Assembly: GCA_000697355.1 (NCBI GenBank)
Contig: JNEN01001200.1
Coordinates: 124,001-188,000, forward strand
Reading direction: 5' to 3'
DNA: 64,000 bases
Source of the DNA: Syncephalastrum monosporum B8922
Lineage: Eukaryota > Mucoromycota > Mucoromycetes > Mucorales > Syncephalastraceae
Shown: positions 25,201 through 37,519 of the stretch, piece after piece
Layout: the number at the start of each line of letters is the position of its first letter
Numbering within the stretch: the stretch's first letter is position 1
Notes under the pieces: model-generated
Seen by the model: only the letters and a program-made list of their open reading frames with translations
Databases searched by the model: none
What the model was told of the DNA's origin: nothing
Made by a program: the position numbers and the translations under genes

Positions 25201-27053
25201 TCGGTCAAGCACTGCAAGACACAGATGAAAAAGAGGCCAAGCGTCGGTATGAGCAAGGCATCTCGGCCGGTCATGCGGGCTGCATGCGCGCTTACGCCAT
25301 CTTACTCGAAAAAGAACGTCAGGAAGACGATCTCCAACCTAACGTGGACCGAGGCGAGACAATAGACTGGCTCGAGCAAGCCGCCCAGTTGGGTGATATC
25401 GAGGCCCTGGTGCATCTTGGCCGACTCTATGAGACAGAGATACGTGCGCCCATGCAAGCTCTCCCGCTCTACATTGCAGCCGGCCAGCGAAACCACACCG
25501 GCTCGATGGTCAAGGCGGCTCAGATCTACGCCAAGCTCGGTCGTTATCAGGATGCCGTTCTATGGTTGCAGCGTGCGAGTCCGGAATCTCGCATGGCACG
25601 TGTCCTGCTGGCATCCTACCGCATGCAAGGGCGGGGCGGCTTGCCTCAAGATGATGAAGCTGGCCTGGCCGAGCTTCTTTACATGATCCGATACGAAAAG
25701 CAGGAAACCGGAGAGTTGAGTGAAGATACGATGGCCATGGGGCTGGCTCATTTCCTTGCAGGCCAGTGCTACGAACTTGGCCGCGGCACCAGCAAGGATC
25801 TCGTCGAAGCACAAACACACTACAAAATAGCAGCCCACGACACTCAGCATACCGACGCCATGGTCCGACTTGGCACCCTGCTCGTCCAGGAAAACCTCCA
25901 TCAAGAAGCACTTGCCTGGTTCCATCGTGCAGCCGAGGCCAAGCATCCCCACAGCGAAGCGCAGTATCAGATCGGCCTCATGCACCGCCTTGGCCGAGGT
26001 GGTCTTGACATCAACCCGGTCGCTGCACGCAAGTATCTCAGCAAAGCTTCCGATCAAGGTCATGCACGCGCCAAGTACGAGTTGGGGCGTATCCTGTGGG
26101 CACAAGGAGAGTGTCAAGAAGCATACCACCTCTATGATGTGGCAGCCAAACTTGGTGTACCCGAAGCGATGCGTGAGCTTGGCAATTTGTTCCATCAGGG
26201 CAACAGTACCAGCGACAGTGCGAGCCACGATGCCGCTGATGCCACCGGAAACGACCTTCCAGGACGTGACCGCAAGCGTGCCTTTCAATACTACTGCGAC
26301 GCGGCCGAACTAGGCGATGCGACAGCAGCGTTGATGGTGGGCACCTATTTTGAGCAAGACGACGACACCGACCAAGCGTTACAGTGGTACGACGTGTCAC
26401 GGCGTTTGGGTGAGCCTCTAGCCACACTTGCCATGGGCCGTCTGAAACATGCGATGGCAGACACACTCAGCTACGATGGCGACCAAGAAGAGCGAGTCGG
26501 CGCGTTACGCCAGGATGCCTATGCACATTTTTGTGATTGTACTGATAATCATGCCAAAGTCATGGTCGCACTGTACCACTTGAACGGATGGGGCCCTGTC
26601 GAGCGCGACCCCACCTACGGGTTTCAGCTCCTCCTCGAACTCGCAGAAGCAGGCGCCAGCGAGGCCTTTGTTCAGGTTGCCAAGTGCTATGAAGATGGAA
26701 TGGGCGTGTCACCCGACCTCACCCAGGCACTTGTGTACTGGGAGCTCGCAGCTGCGATGGACGACATCGATGCGCTCATTCGTGTGGGCGAATTTCAAGA
26801 AAAGGGCTTGGCAGGACAGGTCGACTCAGCGGCTGCCAGTCGATCCTACTCGAGGGCGCGAGCCATTAGCAGTAAGTTCATTGCTTTTTGTTCTTTTGCG
26901 GTTTTTGTGCAAAACTCGCTGATAATTTCCCCTCTTGCAGAAGCCAACGGACAGAGCATTACAGCCTGCTCTTCGTCTTCCTCCTCCATTTACTCTTATT
27001 CGACGCCGTCCTCCTATTCCTCTCGTCGCAACAGCCTTCACGCATCACTATAA
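22245..27053 (+). CDS. Giant Sel1-like repeat protein, putatively myristoylated
   Basis: Five exons (22245-22985, 23084-24468, 24532-24785, 24841-26871, 26941-27053) joined in phase give 1507 aa. The start was chosen at MGANNSKPVS, which fits the N-myristoylation pattern (Gly2, Ser6, basic residue 7). Residues about 10-110 are Ser/Thr-rich and disordered. From about 115 nearly to the end there are dozens of Sel1-like repeats of 34-38 residues, recognisable from A-x-x-W/Y-Y-x-x-A-A-x-x-G-x-x-x-A (for example AKAWYERAAKQGHAQAQAAL, ALQWYDVSRRLGEPLATLAM). The tail is a Ser/Tyr-rich stretch. Sel1 repeats are protein-interaction scaffolds (Sel1/Hrd3, Skt5/Chs4). The combination suggests a membrane-tethered scaffold; the partner is unknown. 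An alternative upstream start at 22107 would bury the glycine and is less likely. Confidence 0.88.
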
Positions 27054-28059
27054 CATATTTAGAAGTATAATATTCCAAGGACCTCATGTTATTTTAATTT
27101 TTCTCTTTCTTCCCTTCTTTTGTTTATATGTATGCATATTGTTATTTGTCCCTCGTTTTTTCCCAGTAATAATGCAAAGACCATTTCCATTTGTGGCGTG
27201 CTGACATCAGCAGCCACACAAAAGTGAAGAAGGATTTCTGCATACCTCCGTCTCTCCTGTTGATCCCCTTCCTATCCCTGAAAGCACACACGGACAGCGT
27301 TCCTATTTGATATTTACACTGCAAGGATGGGAGGCTGTGGAAAATGCGGGCGGGAAAGGGGCGGGTTTTCTCACGGCAGTGTCGGGGAATGATTGGTTTA
27401 TTTTGCACCAGCTCAGGGTGAACAGGGTCCTCCAATTCAAGGGCAGATTACATAACCAAAACAAGCGGATGTTTAAAAATAGTGTCAGACACCCTCAGCA
27501 GCCCTCATTCCTCGCTTTCGGTGCACCCCCACTTTTTTTTCGCTATTTACTTTCTCGGCATTTTGCACGCTCGCTTGGCATATGCATATGTATGTGCAGT
27601 GCATCCGATGCATATCCAGAAAGCAAAAGATATATTTAAATAATGAAATAAAATGGTAATGAGCTTGACATTTCCCGCTTGGCAAAAATATGAAATAATT
27701 ATCGGTCTTCGTCAACGAGCTGAGCTGAGTTGTTTGTGCTTGTGGAGCAGCGAACCCTGGCAGGGTCGGCGACCTTTTTCGTTTTTTCCGACCTTTTTTT
27801 TTTCTCTTGTACGAGAGTATATCTTTCTTCCTTTCTCTCTTCTCTTCTTTTCTCTTTTTCTCTTATTTCGCTGTGGGGCAAAGCTTAGCCATAAAGACTG
27901 TGTTTGCCCGTTGTTCTATTATTCCATCTATTTACACAAACAGCACACTGCATATTCGCACACACACACACACACATCCACACACACATACATACGCACA
28001 CAGCGCTACTACCTTTTATACATTCCCTCTTTCCCTGCTATATTTAAACTATTTAAATC
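27054..28059. other. Intergenic region with pyrimidine tracts and CA microsatellite
   Basis: 3' region of the Sel1 gene and promoter of the hexokinase gene. T/C-rich runs occur around 27790-27860 and a (CA)n microsatellite at about 27957-27990. TATATTTAAA lies about 20-30 bp before the hexokinase ATG. No gene supported. Confidence 0.55.
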
Positions 28060-29560
28060 ATGACGGACTGCCTCTTTGAAAGCCTGGAGCAGCAATTTTT
28101 GTTGCCTCGTGCAAAGCTCGAGCCCATCATTACGGCGTTCTGCAATGAGTACAAGCATGGTCTCAAGACACCTTCGAAGGGCCTGGCAACCATGATTCCG
28201 TCATTCGTAACCAAGTTACCGCAAGGCAATGAGAAGGGTACATTTTTGTCCCTTGATCTCGGTGGCACCAATCTGCGCATCAGTGCCGTTGAGCTCCTCG
28301 GTCAGGGTCAAGTCCAAGTCTTGGAACTCAAAAAGTGCCCCTCCCAGGCCCTCAAAACCGGCAAAGGCTCGGACTTCTTTGACTGGATTGCTGACGCTGT
28401 CCAAGAACTCGTCTCTGTCAAGGCCAGACATCTGTTTTCGGATGCTCAGGTCAGCGGTCTTGAGACCTTGTCCCTCGGTGTCTGCTGGAGTTTCCCTGTC
28501 GAGTAAGTCCAAAAAGTTTTGTTTTCCTCTATTGTGTTGTCTCATGATCTGTCTACTGATTTTAGTCAAACCGCGGTGGATAAGGGCACAATCCTGCGCA
28601 TGGGCAAAGGGTTCACACTGCAAGACACCGAGGGCCATGATTTGGCGGACCTGTTCCATCAGGCATTCCAAAGAAAGGTAAATGCCCTAATTTTTTATTT
28701 TCGGGGGGTTGCTTACCTAACCCAAACAAAATGATTGTCATCATCATCAGGGTCTGAATGTGCAGGTGACAGCCATTCTGAATGACACAGTGGGTACACT
28801 CGTCGCTCACGCTTACTCGAACCCAAAAGCCCGTATCGGTCTCATCTTTGCCACGGGCATCAACTGTTCCTACCCTGAGAAGATTTCCGCCATTGACAAA
28901 TTGGGTGACCTGAAAGGAAAGTACCCGCCTGGCACTGAGATGCTCATCAACACCGAGATCGATATCTTTGGTGATGCATCCTATCTGCCTCTGACCAAAT
29001 ACGATCTCGCCCTCGACTCCAATCACAACCAGCCCGGCTTCCAACCTTATGAAAAGATGATGTCCGGCGCTTACCTAGGCGAGCTGACCCGCCTTATTGC
29101 CTTAGACTTTATCCGTGCGGGTGCCCTGTTTGACGGCGCCGTCCCTGAGGGATTTGACGAGCCTTGGTCTTTCCCGTCTGCCTACATGAGCACTCTCGAG
29201 GGCAATTCCGCCGCCGAAAAGTCAGTTGAGCTCCTCTCTGACAAGTTCCACTTTGCGCATGCGCCCACCCTGCATGACCTCGCTGTCCTGACCCGCATCT
29301 GCCGCATCGTCGCAACCCGCAGTGCTTCGCTTGCCGCGGTCGCCATCGCGTCCTTGATCCTACAGCAGGAGCTCAAGGGCGAGGTCGTGGTGGGTGTGAC
29401 CGGTTCCACATATGAGTTTTATCCCCACATGGCCACTCGTGTCCGTGCTGCGCTTGTGGATTGGTTCGGTGAAGACGTTGCCAAGGACATTAAGCTAGAA
29501 TTGGCGCGCGACGGTGGCAGCATCGGTGGCGCTCTTATTGCTATGTTGTGCGCAGCCTAA
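28060..29560 (+). CDS. Hexokinase/glucokinase, divergent
   Basis: Three exons (28060-28502, 28566-28677, 28751-29560), 454 aa, the usual length for a fungal hexokinase. Motifs in order: phosphate-1 LSLDLGGTNLRISAVEL; sugar-binding LGVCWSFPVDQTAVDKG and KGF; catalytic Asp in ILNDTVGTLVAHA; IFATGINCSYPEK; Glu in NTEIDIFGD; sugar-contacting QPGFQPYEKMMSGAYLGE; phosphate-2/adenosine VVGVTGSTYEFYP and ARDGGSIGGALIAML. The enzyme phosphorylates glucose in the cytosol as the first step of glycolysis. Several normally strict positions differ (TEIDIFG for TEWGAFG, ATGIN for GTGTN, DGGSIGGA for DGSGxGAA). It may therefore be a low-activity or regulatory hexokinase such as those known in yeasts and filamentous fungi. 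Catalytic Asp and Glu are present. Confidence 0.92.
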
Positions 29561-29904
29561 GTTGCTTGCCGCTTTCCCTATTCTCCCGCTTCAACCCACC
29601 CCGTTCCACCCGGCGCCCCCAATCTCTCACACACGCATTGTCCTCTTGTTCTTTATTCCTTCGTATACATCTCCTTTCACCCTCTTCCCCACCGATCCTC
29701 ACCCTTTCCTTCTTCTCCTTGTTTTCTTTCTCCTCCAGAGCCTACCTGCCTGTATAGTAGCCATACCGTGTTTTTTTTATTATTATTGGGAAATGAATTT
29801 GTTGTATCTTAACACACGATAGAAGCTTGAAAAGGTCAGGGGGTATCTACAATATGAAATGGATGCAGGAGAGGGCGGGAGAAGGGATATTGAAGTCCGG
29901 CGGA
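29561..29904. other. Convergent intergenic region
   Basis: 344 bp between the stops of the hexokinase and WD40 genes; C/T-rich first half (hexokinase 3' UTR). No other element seen. Confidence 0.55.
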
Positions 29905-32529
29905 CTAACGGCCGCCTGAAGCAGAGAATAGGTTGCCAAGATGACCGCGGCGTACTGGCGAGGATCCTCCGCCCCCTTTGCTTTCGCTGCTACTCACCGA
30001 TTTGTCGGGCATGAGCACGAGATCCAGACTACCGCTCTTGCGGTGCGCCGATTTCGGCCGAGGGTGGGTGGATTGCTGCGCGTGAACCGATCCATCATAA
30101 ACACCCGAGTCGACACGCCATATCTTGATGCACCCAGTATCATTCGCCGAAACGAGGATAGCGCCATACGGGTACGTCCCCTTGTCACGTAGTATATCCG
30201 CGTCTTCGTGCAGGTCGCTACCCAGCGAAAAGGAACGCCGCATGGACAGCCGACTGGTATCCTCATCAGCCCACCGATCGCTGCTGCTACTCGCACCACT
30301 GGATCGCATGTTCACCAGCGGCGTGTGGTTATAGATAATGTCTCGGCCAGATTGGGCAAGGAGCTGTCGAGTTTTGCCAGGTGCAAATACGCCCACCGTT
30401 GCTGTATGGCGATGTGCCTCAAAATGTTCACTGTGGCTCCTCTGCTTGTCGTGCGCGTCATGACGCTTCAGCCAGGCTGGCACGCCGCGGTGATGATTTC
30501 CGTGCATGCTGCTGTTACTGGATGTGCCCGATTCACCAAAGTGGTTCAGGGTCACCTGCGTGCCTAACCATTGATGGAACGGGGAGAACGTGATAGGGTC
30601 TGTAATCCAGATATATATGTTGCCGTCGTCCGAACCACACACGATTTTCTCGCCGTCATCACTACAAAGCAACCACTGAGTATGAGGGACTCATAACGAG
30701 CGTTTTCGTTCTTACCTGAAAGCAGCCCGGATCTGCATCGCCATATTGTGTGCACCTTTGTATTTGTACATGAGGCTCTTGTCCTTCATATTGATCAGTC
30801 GGATGCGCGAGTCGTTGCTGGTCACTAGGAGCTTCTCCTCGCCAGGGGGCATCCCTGGCATCGCCTCGATACCAGTCACCTTGCGTCCTTTTTTGTTGCG
30901 TCGACTAGTGCCAATAGCCACTTGAGTATTGTACTTGAGTCCTTGCGTCTCGTAAAAGAAACATTGCCCAATTTGAGATCCAACGCAGGCCGTTTTGCCA
31001 TCTAGCGTAAACCCAACTGCTGTAATCATGTTGTTGTCGGGCAGATCGTTCCAAAATGCCACTTTTTTGTCGGATATGCTCCATAACCGCAGCCGGCCGT
31101 CGAGGGAGCCAGACAGGAAGAAGCGATCATCCTAAACACGTGCGAATAATGAGAATTTGGATGGCTTGCTTGACCAGGATATTTTAATACCTTGGGATGG
31201 AAGCAAACCGACGTGACGACATCGAGATGCCGAAAGACACAAAGACATTCTGGCCTTGAGATGTGCCACAAGCGGACCATCTTATCCATGGAAGCCGATA
31301 CAATGAAATTATTCTGTTTTTTCGCTTAATAACGTGATCATTGGCATGATAATAGATGTTTTTGTTACCTTTGACCATGCAATATCAAGAATATCAGCAG
31401 TATGAGCGCGGTATTCTCTGATGGGGGTTTCGTCCACTACGTGGATTGTTTCGCCTTCCCTTGTGTCCTCGCCATCCAGAACTTTATACACATAGAGGAC
31501 GCCAGACTGTCCTGCCGCCGCGAGATATTTGCCGTCCTTGCTGAACTTCATGGCCCATATCGCACCGCCCGGGCTCTCTGTGCTCTCCAAGGCGTCGCGT
31601 GACGGTCGACGGCCGGTGGTTTCCTTGACAGTCTGGTGCCGTGGCAGCAATGTGATGGTTTGCGCGAGTACCATATTTTGACGAAACCCCTGAGCAGATT
31701 TGGTCTTGGATTTTATTTTGACAGGAATGCCATCGTGCGGAATGGTGTTACTGCGCTCGCGGGTGGTGTGTGTATTGGCGGTCGCGGTTGAGTGTGCCAT
31801 GGAGCGACCGGATTCAATGCTCTGACGAACGGGCGCGGAAGAAGCAGAGGAAGAAGAGGTACGAAAACTGTTGTCGGAGGCGTTGTCGTCTTCCACCTCG
31901 TGGGGGTGGTGATGCTCGGTGGGGGATTTAGCATTTGTCGGCTGCGACTTTTTTGTGCGCTTGAGGCCAATGCGCTCCAAAAAACCCTTTTTCCTTTATG
32001 ACAAGTGATGGGCATGAGTGCGACATAACCAGTAAGATAGGTGTGAACATACGAGGGCGGTTTCTTGTCTTGGGACGACGTAGGCTCCATGTCGGGTGCT
32101 CTGACAAAGGTATCCCCCGGCGAAGGATACTGTTGGCCAGGCTGCGTGCGTCTGCGGGTCATGACGGGCGGGCTCAGGTACTGATTGGCAGTGCTCGCCG
32201 ACCCAGCCTGGCCAGGCTGTAGCATGTGTGCTATATATGTGTCAAACAGATAACAATAGAAAAAGGTTCAGTTCTTCCATGCTCCACCGTTCACAGTGAA
32301 ATAAGACGGTCGGCAACCAAGCCAAAACCTACATACGACTGTCTGATGAATGGCGTCGACTGGAGGTGGCGTCGGGTGAGGCTGATTGAGGCTTCATCAC
32401 CGCATCAGAACGAGGGCTCCAGCTGCTGGCCAAATAGGCCGTGTTGAAGTGGTTATTCGTGGATACGCTGCTCGTGCTGTTATTATTGGCATCATAAAAG
32501 GTCCCGTCATCCGAGCTAATGTCGTCCAT
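29905..32529 (-). CDS. WD40 protein of the WDR44 / Dgr2-Laf1 family
   Basis: Six exons (32529-32337, 32230-32053, 31993-31369, 31313-31191, 31131-30716, 30661-29905) join in phase to 763 aa. The N-terminal about 270 residues are disordered and Ser-rich, including a basic segment [17 protein letters not shown] repeats begin at [20 protein letters not shown]. Further blades: [36 protein letters not shown] and [17 protein letters not shown]. The family-specific stretch is [20 protein letters not shown]. The final blade contains [12 protein letters not shown], and a long Ser-rich insert precedes the last repeat ([14 protein letters not shown]). WDR44 binds Rab11 on recycling endosomes; the yeast relatives Dgr2 and Laf1 relate to glucose and sterol-contact functions. 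Start: an in-frame stop lies 15 codons upstream of ATG 32529, with no intervening ATG. Confidence 0.88.
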
Positions 32530-33095
32530 CGAACCAGTCAACACAATCTCGGGGACAAAACGAAGTGAGGGCGGGTTTCACAACACGACAAGAAGCGCTG
32601 GCTCGCGCATAGATTATTATTTCGTTTATTCTCTCAAACCGCACACACACACACGCACACACACACACACATTTGCTCATTATCTTAAAAAATATCCCCT
32701 ATCCGCCTCATCCCCATTGAGAAATCGACAGACAACTCCACTAAGCACTCACAACATTTTGGCTATCCTTTCCACTTTTACCAGAGCCTCTTCACCCCAC
32801 TTCATTTTCTTGTGTTACCATACAACCAAGCGGCGCTCTCTATTGGTGCAGCGCTCACATATCCACGAATGTATGTTTTCCAAGTGCAGCGCAGGTCCCT
32901 TGGCAATCCTATTGTCGCACGTTGGTGTAATGTAGTCAATTAGTTGTATTTACATTGCCCGGGTGGCAACACATTTGTTGTCGCGTATTGGAAGCTTCTG
33001 CTTAGATTGACGGTCAATATCTGAAGTATCTATTTACTATGTAGGCAAATGTCTGAAGTATATGTATGTACACGCAGGCAAGCTCGTTTGAGACT
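32530..33095. other. Intergenic region with CA microsatellite
   Basis: Promoter side of the WD40 gene and 3' side of the next minus-strand gene. CA/ACAC run at 32641-32672. No coding support. Confidence 0.55.
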
Positions 33096-36000
33096 TCACT
33101 TCAAATTCATCTCCTGCTGAACTCGATTGAAAGCCTCACCCCACGCCACTGCCGTTCGGAAAACCCCCGATCGTACTTGACAAATTTCCTTTAACCTCCT
33201 GGTGCCCCCGTTCTTCAAGTCTTCCAATTCTTTCAGTTCCTTTTCACCCGGTGTGATAGCTGAGCGTATACCGGGAATGGCTGAGCTGGCATGGGCCTCT
33301 GACCACCGAACGTAAGGCCACACGACTTCGTATAGCACTGCTGCGATATCCAACGAGCTCATGAATGGAAGCAGTCGATAAAGATTTTGCCATTCCGCTG
33401 GTAAATTCTAGTCCATGGATACGATATGACTGTGAGTCGAGGGGCATCCAGGGCGAATATAGAACAAAAAAGCGTACCGTTTGTAGAAGCATGAGCGTGC
33501 GAGAAGTCTGCTCCACCTGTGTAGCAAACGTCAATGCCGAAGCGGCCTGTGTGATCTTGGGTATATGCCAGAATGCAATGAAATACACGAGCAGGCTTCG
33601 TGCGATATCCGAGACCGGCCAATCGGCGATCACAGCGCATCTTTCAAAAATAGGAAATACGCCAGGATGATCCTTGAAATCGTTCCCAATGGCCACGTCT
33701 CTATCGTTTGACTTGATATAGCTTTGCTATTCCAGTGTGACCAGCTGCTTACCTCGCACACGGGATGTTTTTTGGAAGGATCTTGTCATAGGATTCCAGC
33801 GGAACCCATTCGTTTTTCCAGCGGCCTGCCCAGTGCTGCATGACGTGTTTGTATACGGAAGCTGCCCCTTCTGTAGGCGAACACCCGTTAATACCATATT
33901 TCCTGAACGAAAGTCCTTGACTTGCCTGGTATAGACCTTGGCAGATCCTTGAAGGTCTGGAACAAATCACTGGTCCGTCTGATATTATCCATGTAGATTT
34001 TGTCTTTCATCTCCCTGGAATAAAATATAACACATGAGACTTGATCTCATAGAGAGCCACCTTCGTTACGTACATATCTTCCTCGAGACAGTCTGACGTG
34101 ACAAAGTAGAAAGGAGGCCGAGCAGCGTTAGGCGCGTGTGTCAGCATCTCCAATACATCCGAAGCTGAGCCATATGCTTCGTGACGCACTTTGTCTATCA
34201 GGGGTATCTTTTCGCGCTCGAATGCGCTCAAGTCGGCGGTGGGAAACGTCTCGAGAGCGCCTGCCAGCACTCCGTCTAGTACTTCGCTGAGGATCGCTTG
34301 CGCCAGTGCTACGTTTTGGCAGCAGTGGGATACTAGATGACACATGGGTCAACTTCCTTCCATTGTTTCAAAGATGCACTTACTGAAGCTACTCAATTCG
34401 TCGGCCACAGCGTCTTGAAGAGCATCGGAAAGTAATAGGTATCGGTTTTTCATATGGCGGAACCATGCCGATGCAAGCTGTTTGGCCATGGTATCTGGTG
34501 TGAATCCCTCGACAGACCCCACACTGAATTCCCAAAAGTGCGATCGTCGCAGTAGGCGATAGCCCAAGAGCCGGCTTTCCATGGACGGATGACTGACAAA
34601 AAGCATGAGTACTTGGCGCCAGTGTGAGACGATGTACGTCTTGAACGCGTGGGCTGTTTTCTTTTGTGGCATGCTATCCACGTCCTCAAACAGCATCGAC
34701 AAGTTGAACAGGACATTCTCCAGCTCGACGGTATCTTCTGTGTTGCTCACCACGCGCGCTGCAATGACCTTGTGAAATGTGGCCACAAGGACAGAGCTGA
34801 AATAAAGTAAGCGAGTGCTCATTGTGTGCTTGAAAAAACGGTCTATGCCGACGTACCTGAGAACGCCAGGCCACCTCGTTTCTGCGGCCTCGAGGAGATC
34901 GAGGATAACATTCTGTGCATTCGTTTCTGCTTGTTTCTGGTAGTTGGTCTTTGGGATGCTGAGTTTTGAGATTAAGCTGACAAAGATATCGGCTGCCACT
35001 GCCTGGTCGTGGCTAAATATGAACAACTGCAGCAAGAACTTGGGTATACGCAGATCATCGGTGTCGTAGGGGGCGACGGGCGATCCCAGAATGGACAAGA
35101 CCCATTTGATCATATCAATCGAAGCAAAGCCCAAGTCACGATTCTCTAGTAAAGGTTGTAGCCCTTCCAACAGGCCATTTTTGCCGGGCTTAAGAAGACA
35201 TTAGCACTGTGAGATTTAACGTACACTTTCTTACCTGGAGCGTTTGCTTCAAGTCAAGGCGCGGATCATGCGCCATGGTGTCCAGTACAACCGCCACATC
35301 AAAGGCATGTTTAAGGATAATCCCGTTCTGATTGAACGCCACATTTTTCAGCCACAGGGGAAATACCTTTGTAATAGGGACTTCCTCGCTGCTAACAGTT
35401 AGGCAACTTTGGAGAAAGACGGTGTGTAACCTACCCGTCAATATTGCGTATCATTGAGGTCTCGGTCCGACTTTCGAAAAGAAAAATAGCGCCAAACATG
35501 TCATGGTCGAGCATCCAGACAAAAATATCGCGCCAACAGGCTGTAGAAGAAGTCAGAAATGGTGACAGAAAGAAATAAAACTTACTATTCACAAGCTCCG
35601 GCACGAGCTGAGGGAGAGTCATAATATAGCCCAGCAGATATCGCTGGGCATCTGTAAACAACTGATGTCAAACTATGTCCAGAATGGGGAATAGCCACTT
35701 ACAGGTGGCTTCAACGCCCGGCAGCGTTATCTCTTGGTATTCTTGGAGCAGTTTGTTGATAGAAGAATTCAGTCGGTCTTTATGATCCTGTAGAAGGAAG
35801 ACAAAGATAGAACCAAGCGTAGCTATTTCGGCTTGATATGGAATCACCGATGCATCGCTATATCGCAGTAAAATGTAAACAAAGTATTTGGTTTCCTTTC
35901 TACGTTTGGACATACCCAGAGCTTGACATGTATGGATTGCCTATCTGCGCTAGGTTTAAGACCAGATATTCATGAAGTCGCGAGATGGTGGCGTCCGGAA

Positions 36001-36671
36001 GCTTGTCCCCAATATGACATGCAAGCCATAGCATATTGGTAGGCGAACTGAAAGATCCTATGACAAGCTTCGGACAGTGTTATATATAGAATTTTATATT
36101 CTGTTGTGAGGCACTTACGTCAAAGAGAGAGTTCATGATACTTTAACACAAAGTTTCGATTAGTCTATGGCAAGGTCGCGCCGAAATCGAGAGTACCTTT
36201 CTTCTATTGCCTCGTAATAGTTTAGAATCTCGACCATGAGCTCTATGAGAATAGCGCTGATAGGATCCGCCACAATTGCACTGATCATGCTGCGGGTCAC
36301 CACCGCAGTGGGGTTGGCTATCATCCGGAGGTAAGTGTCAAAATTCATGCAATTCGTTATTGGCTGCACGCATACTCGTCTGGAGTGCTCTTTCTGATAG
36401 AGCCGAAAAGGACCACTGAGCGGATATCACGGGAAGTGGTGTGTCAGTCACGGTCAGACATAAGAGCGTGCTCAAATGGGAGCGGCCCTGATCAAATAGT
36501 CCTTACTTTGATCAATTTCGCGGCATCAGTTGAGAGGTAACGTTTGAGTTTCTTGATGGCCAGAGCAAGGGAAATCTGATCATTATTCGACAGTGGCCCC
36601 TGTGCTTGTGGGAAAAGTGCAATAGCAGAAGACAGAGCCTGCAAATGTTGCTCTGGGCAGGTCGAAGACAT
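33096..36671 (-). CDS. Unidentified 907-residue helical-repeat protein
   Basis: Fourteen exons, traced by splice consensus and phase, total 2724 nt (907 aa). Start: MSSTCPEQHLQALSSAIALF at 36671; end: FNRVQQEMNLK at 33096. The product is almost entirely amphipathic alpha-helical, suggesting an ARM/HEAT-like solenoid; examples are KFLLQLFIFSHDQAVAAD and LASAWFRHMKNRYLLLSDAL. No signal peptide, transmembrane helix or catalytic motif seen. I do not recognise the family. Two splicing features stand out: a GC-AG intron (33873-33925) and a 60-nt intron (34797-34856) that is in frame and stop-free, so its retention would add 20 residues. The E1/E2 junction is the least certain. It lies tail-to-head behind the WD40 gene. 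Confidence 0.7.
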
Positions 36672-37519
36672 GAACCAAACGCGCGTGTAAAGGCAACAGT
36701 AGAAAATTGTCTTCACCCGATGAATTTGCCCGCTTTTTTTTCGCCGCGCCCTGAAATGATATCTGCAATTGTTTACTCTTCATATCTGTGTGATACACGC
36801 AGTGAAGTCGCTTAAGAAAGGAAAGAAAAATAATATTAGATAATGCAGAGAGGTATTTCGTCGTCTTTGAGGCGTTTTGTCTGCAAAATATGGGGTGGTG
36901 TACCTGAGCTCACTTAAGAGATGCAAGGATCTGTAAATGATTTGTTTGTATTAAGCCCTTGCCTCCCTGTTCTCATGATTGCTTTATCCTGTATTGTTGT
37001 CAGATCAATTTCTGACTCTGTGAGCCCTTGTGCTAATAAAGGTAATGAATGAAAACGGGTACGTATTCCAGGTCCCGGCGCCACGCCTCCTCAACTCATT
37101 GATTCAAGAATATGATCTTGCCCTGCACAAAACTCAGATCCTACAGTGTGAGGCGGCCGAAGCTGGAGGTGACTCGTTGAGCGGCTATTCATATTTGTCA
37201 AGCACGTAAACACTCGAGTGATGCCTCACTAGCTCATTGTATTCAGATAATGATACATGCACAATCAGTGGACACCTAAAGTGAACTCTTGTGAAATTCC
37301 AGAAGCCAATAAAACTCTTCTATTTTCGTCGTTTATAATGGTATTGTCCACTGCCGATAAAGCTAAAGCTGGTGCCTTCAAACAAGCTGGCTGGAACATG
37401 ACGGTCCATTCATAAGGCCCTTGCTGACTACAAGCAATCTGGACACAACGAGCACAAGGGCGGGGGGGGTTGTTCTGGACGCTCCAGAAAGCTCGCAGGA
37501 CATGACGAGCGTTCCTAGG
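36672..37519. other. Boundary between gene arm and repeat-rich block
   Basis: Promoter side of the 907-aa gene, then AT-rich sequence without a gene. A G9 run occurs near 37463. Homology to the repeated family begins about 37520. Confidence 0.5.

Noticed and set aside
25560..26288. 242-aa minus-strand frame inside the Sel1 gene
   Set aside because: Shadow of the repeat-rich coding exon; no independent promoter or motifs.
27957..27990. CRISPR-like or regulatory repeat array
   Set aside because: Simple (CA)n microsatellite with no unit/spacer organisation; the organism is a eukaryote.
36098..36145. Short exon (SIMNSLFD) in the 907-aa gene
   Set aside because: It has splice-like ends but breaks the reading phase of the next exon; skipping it restores a continuous frame over all exons.
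36488..36506. 19-nt mini-intron after LIK in the 907-aa gene
   Set aside because: Too short to splice; a longer intron ending TCTATCAG gives an in-phase join to the next good exon.
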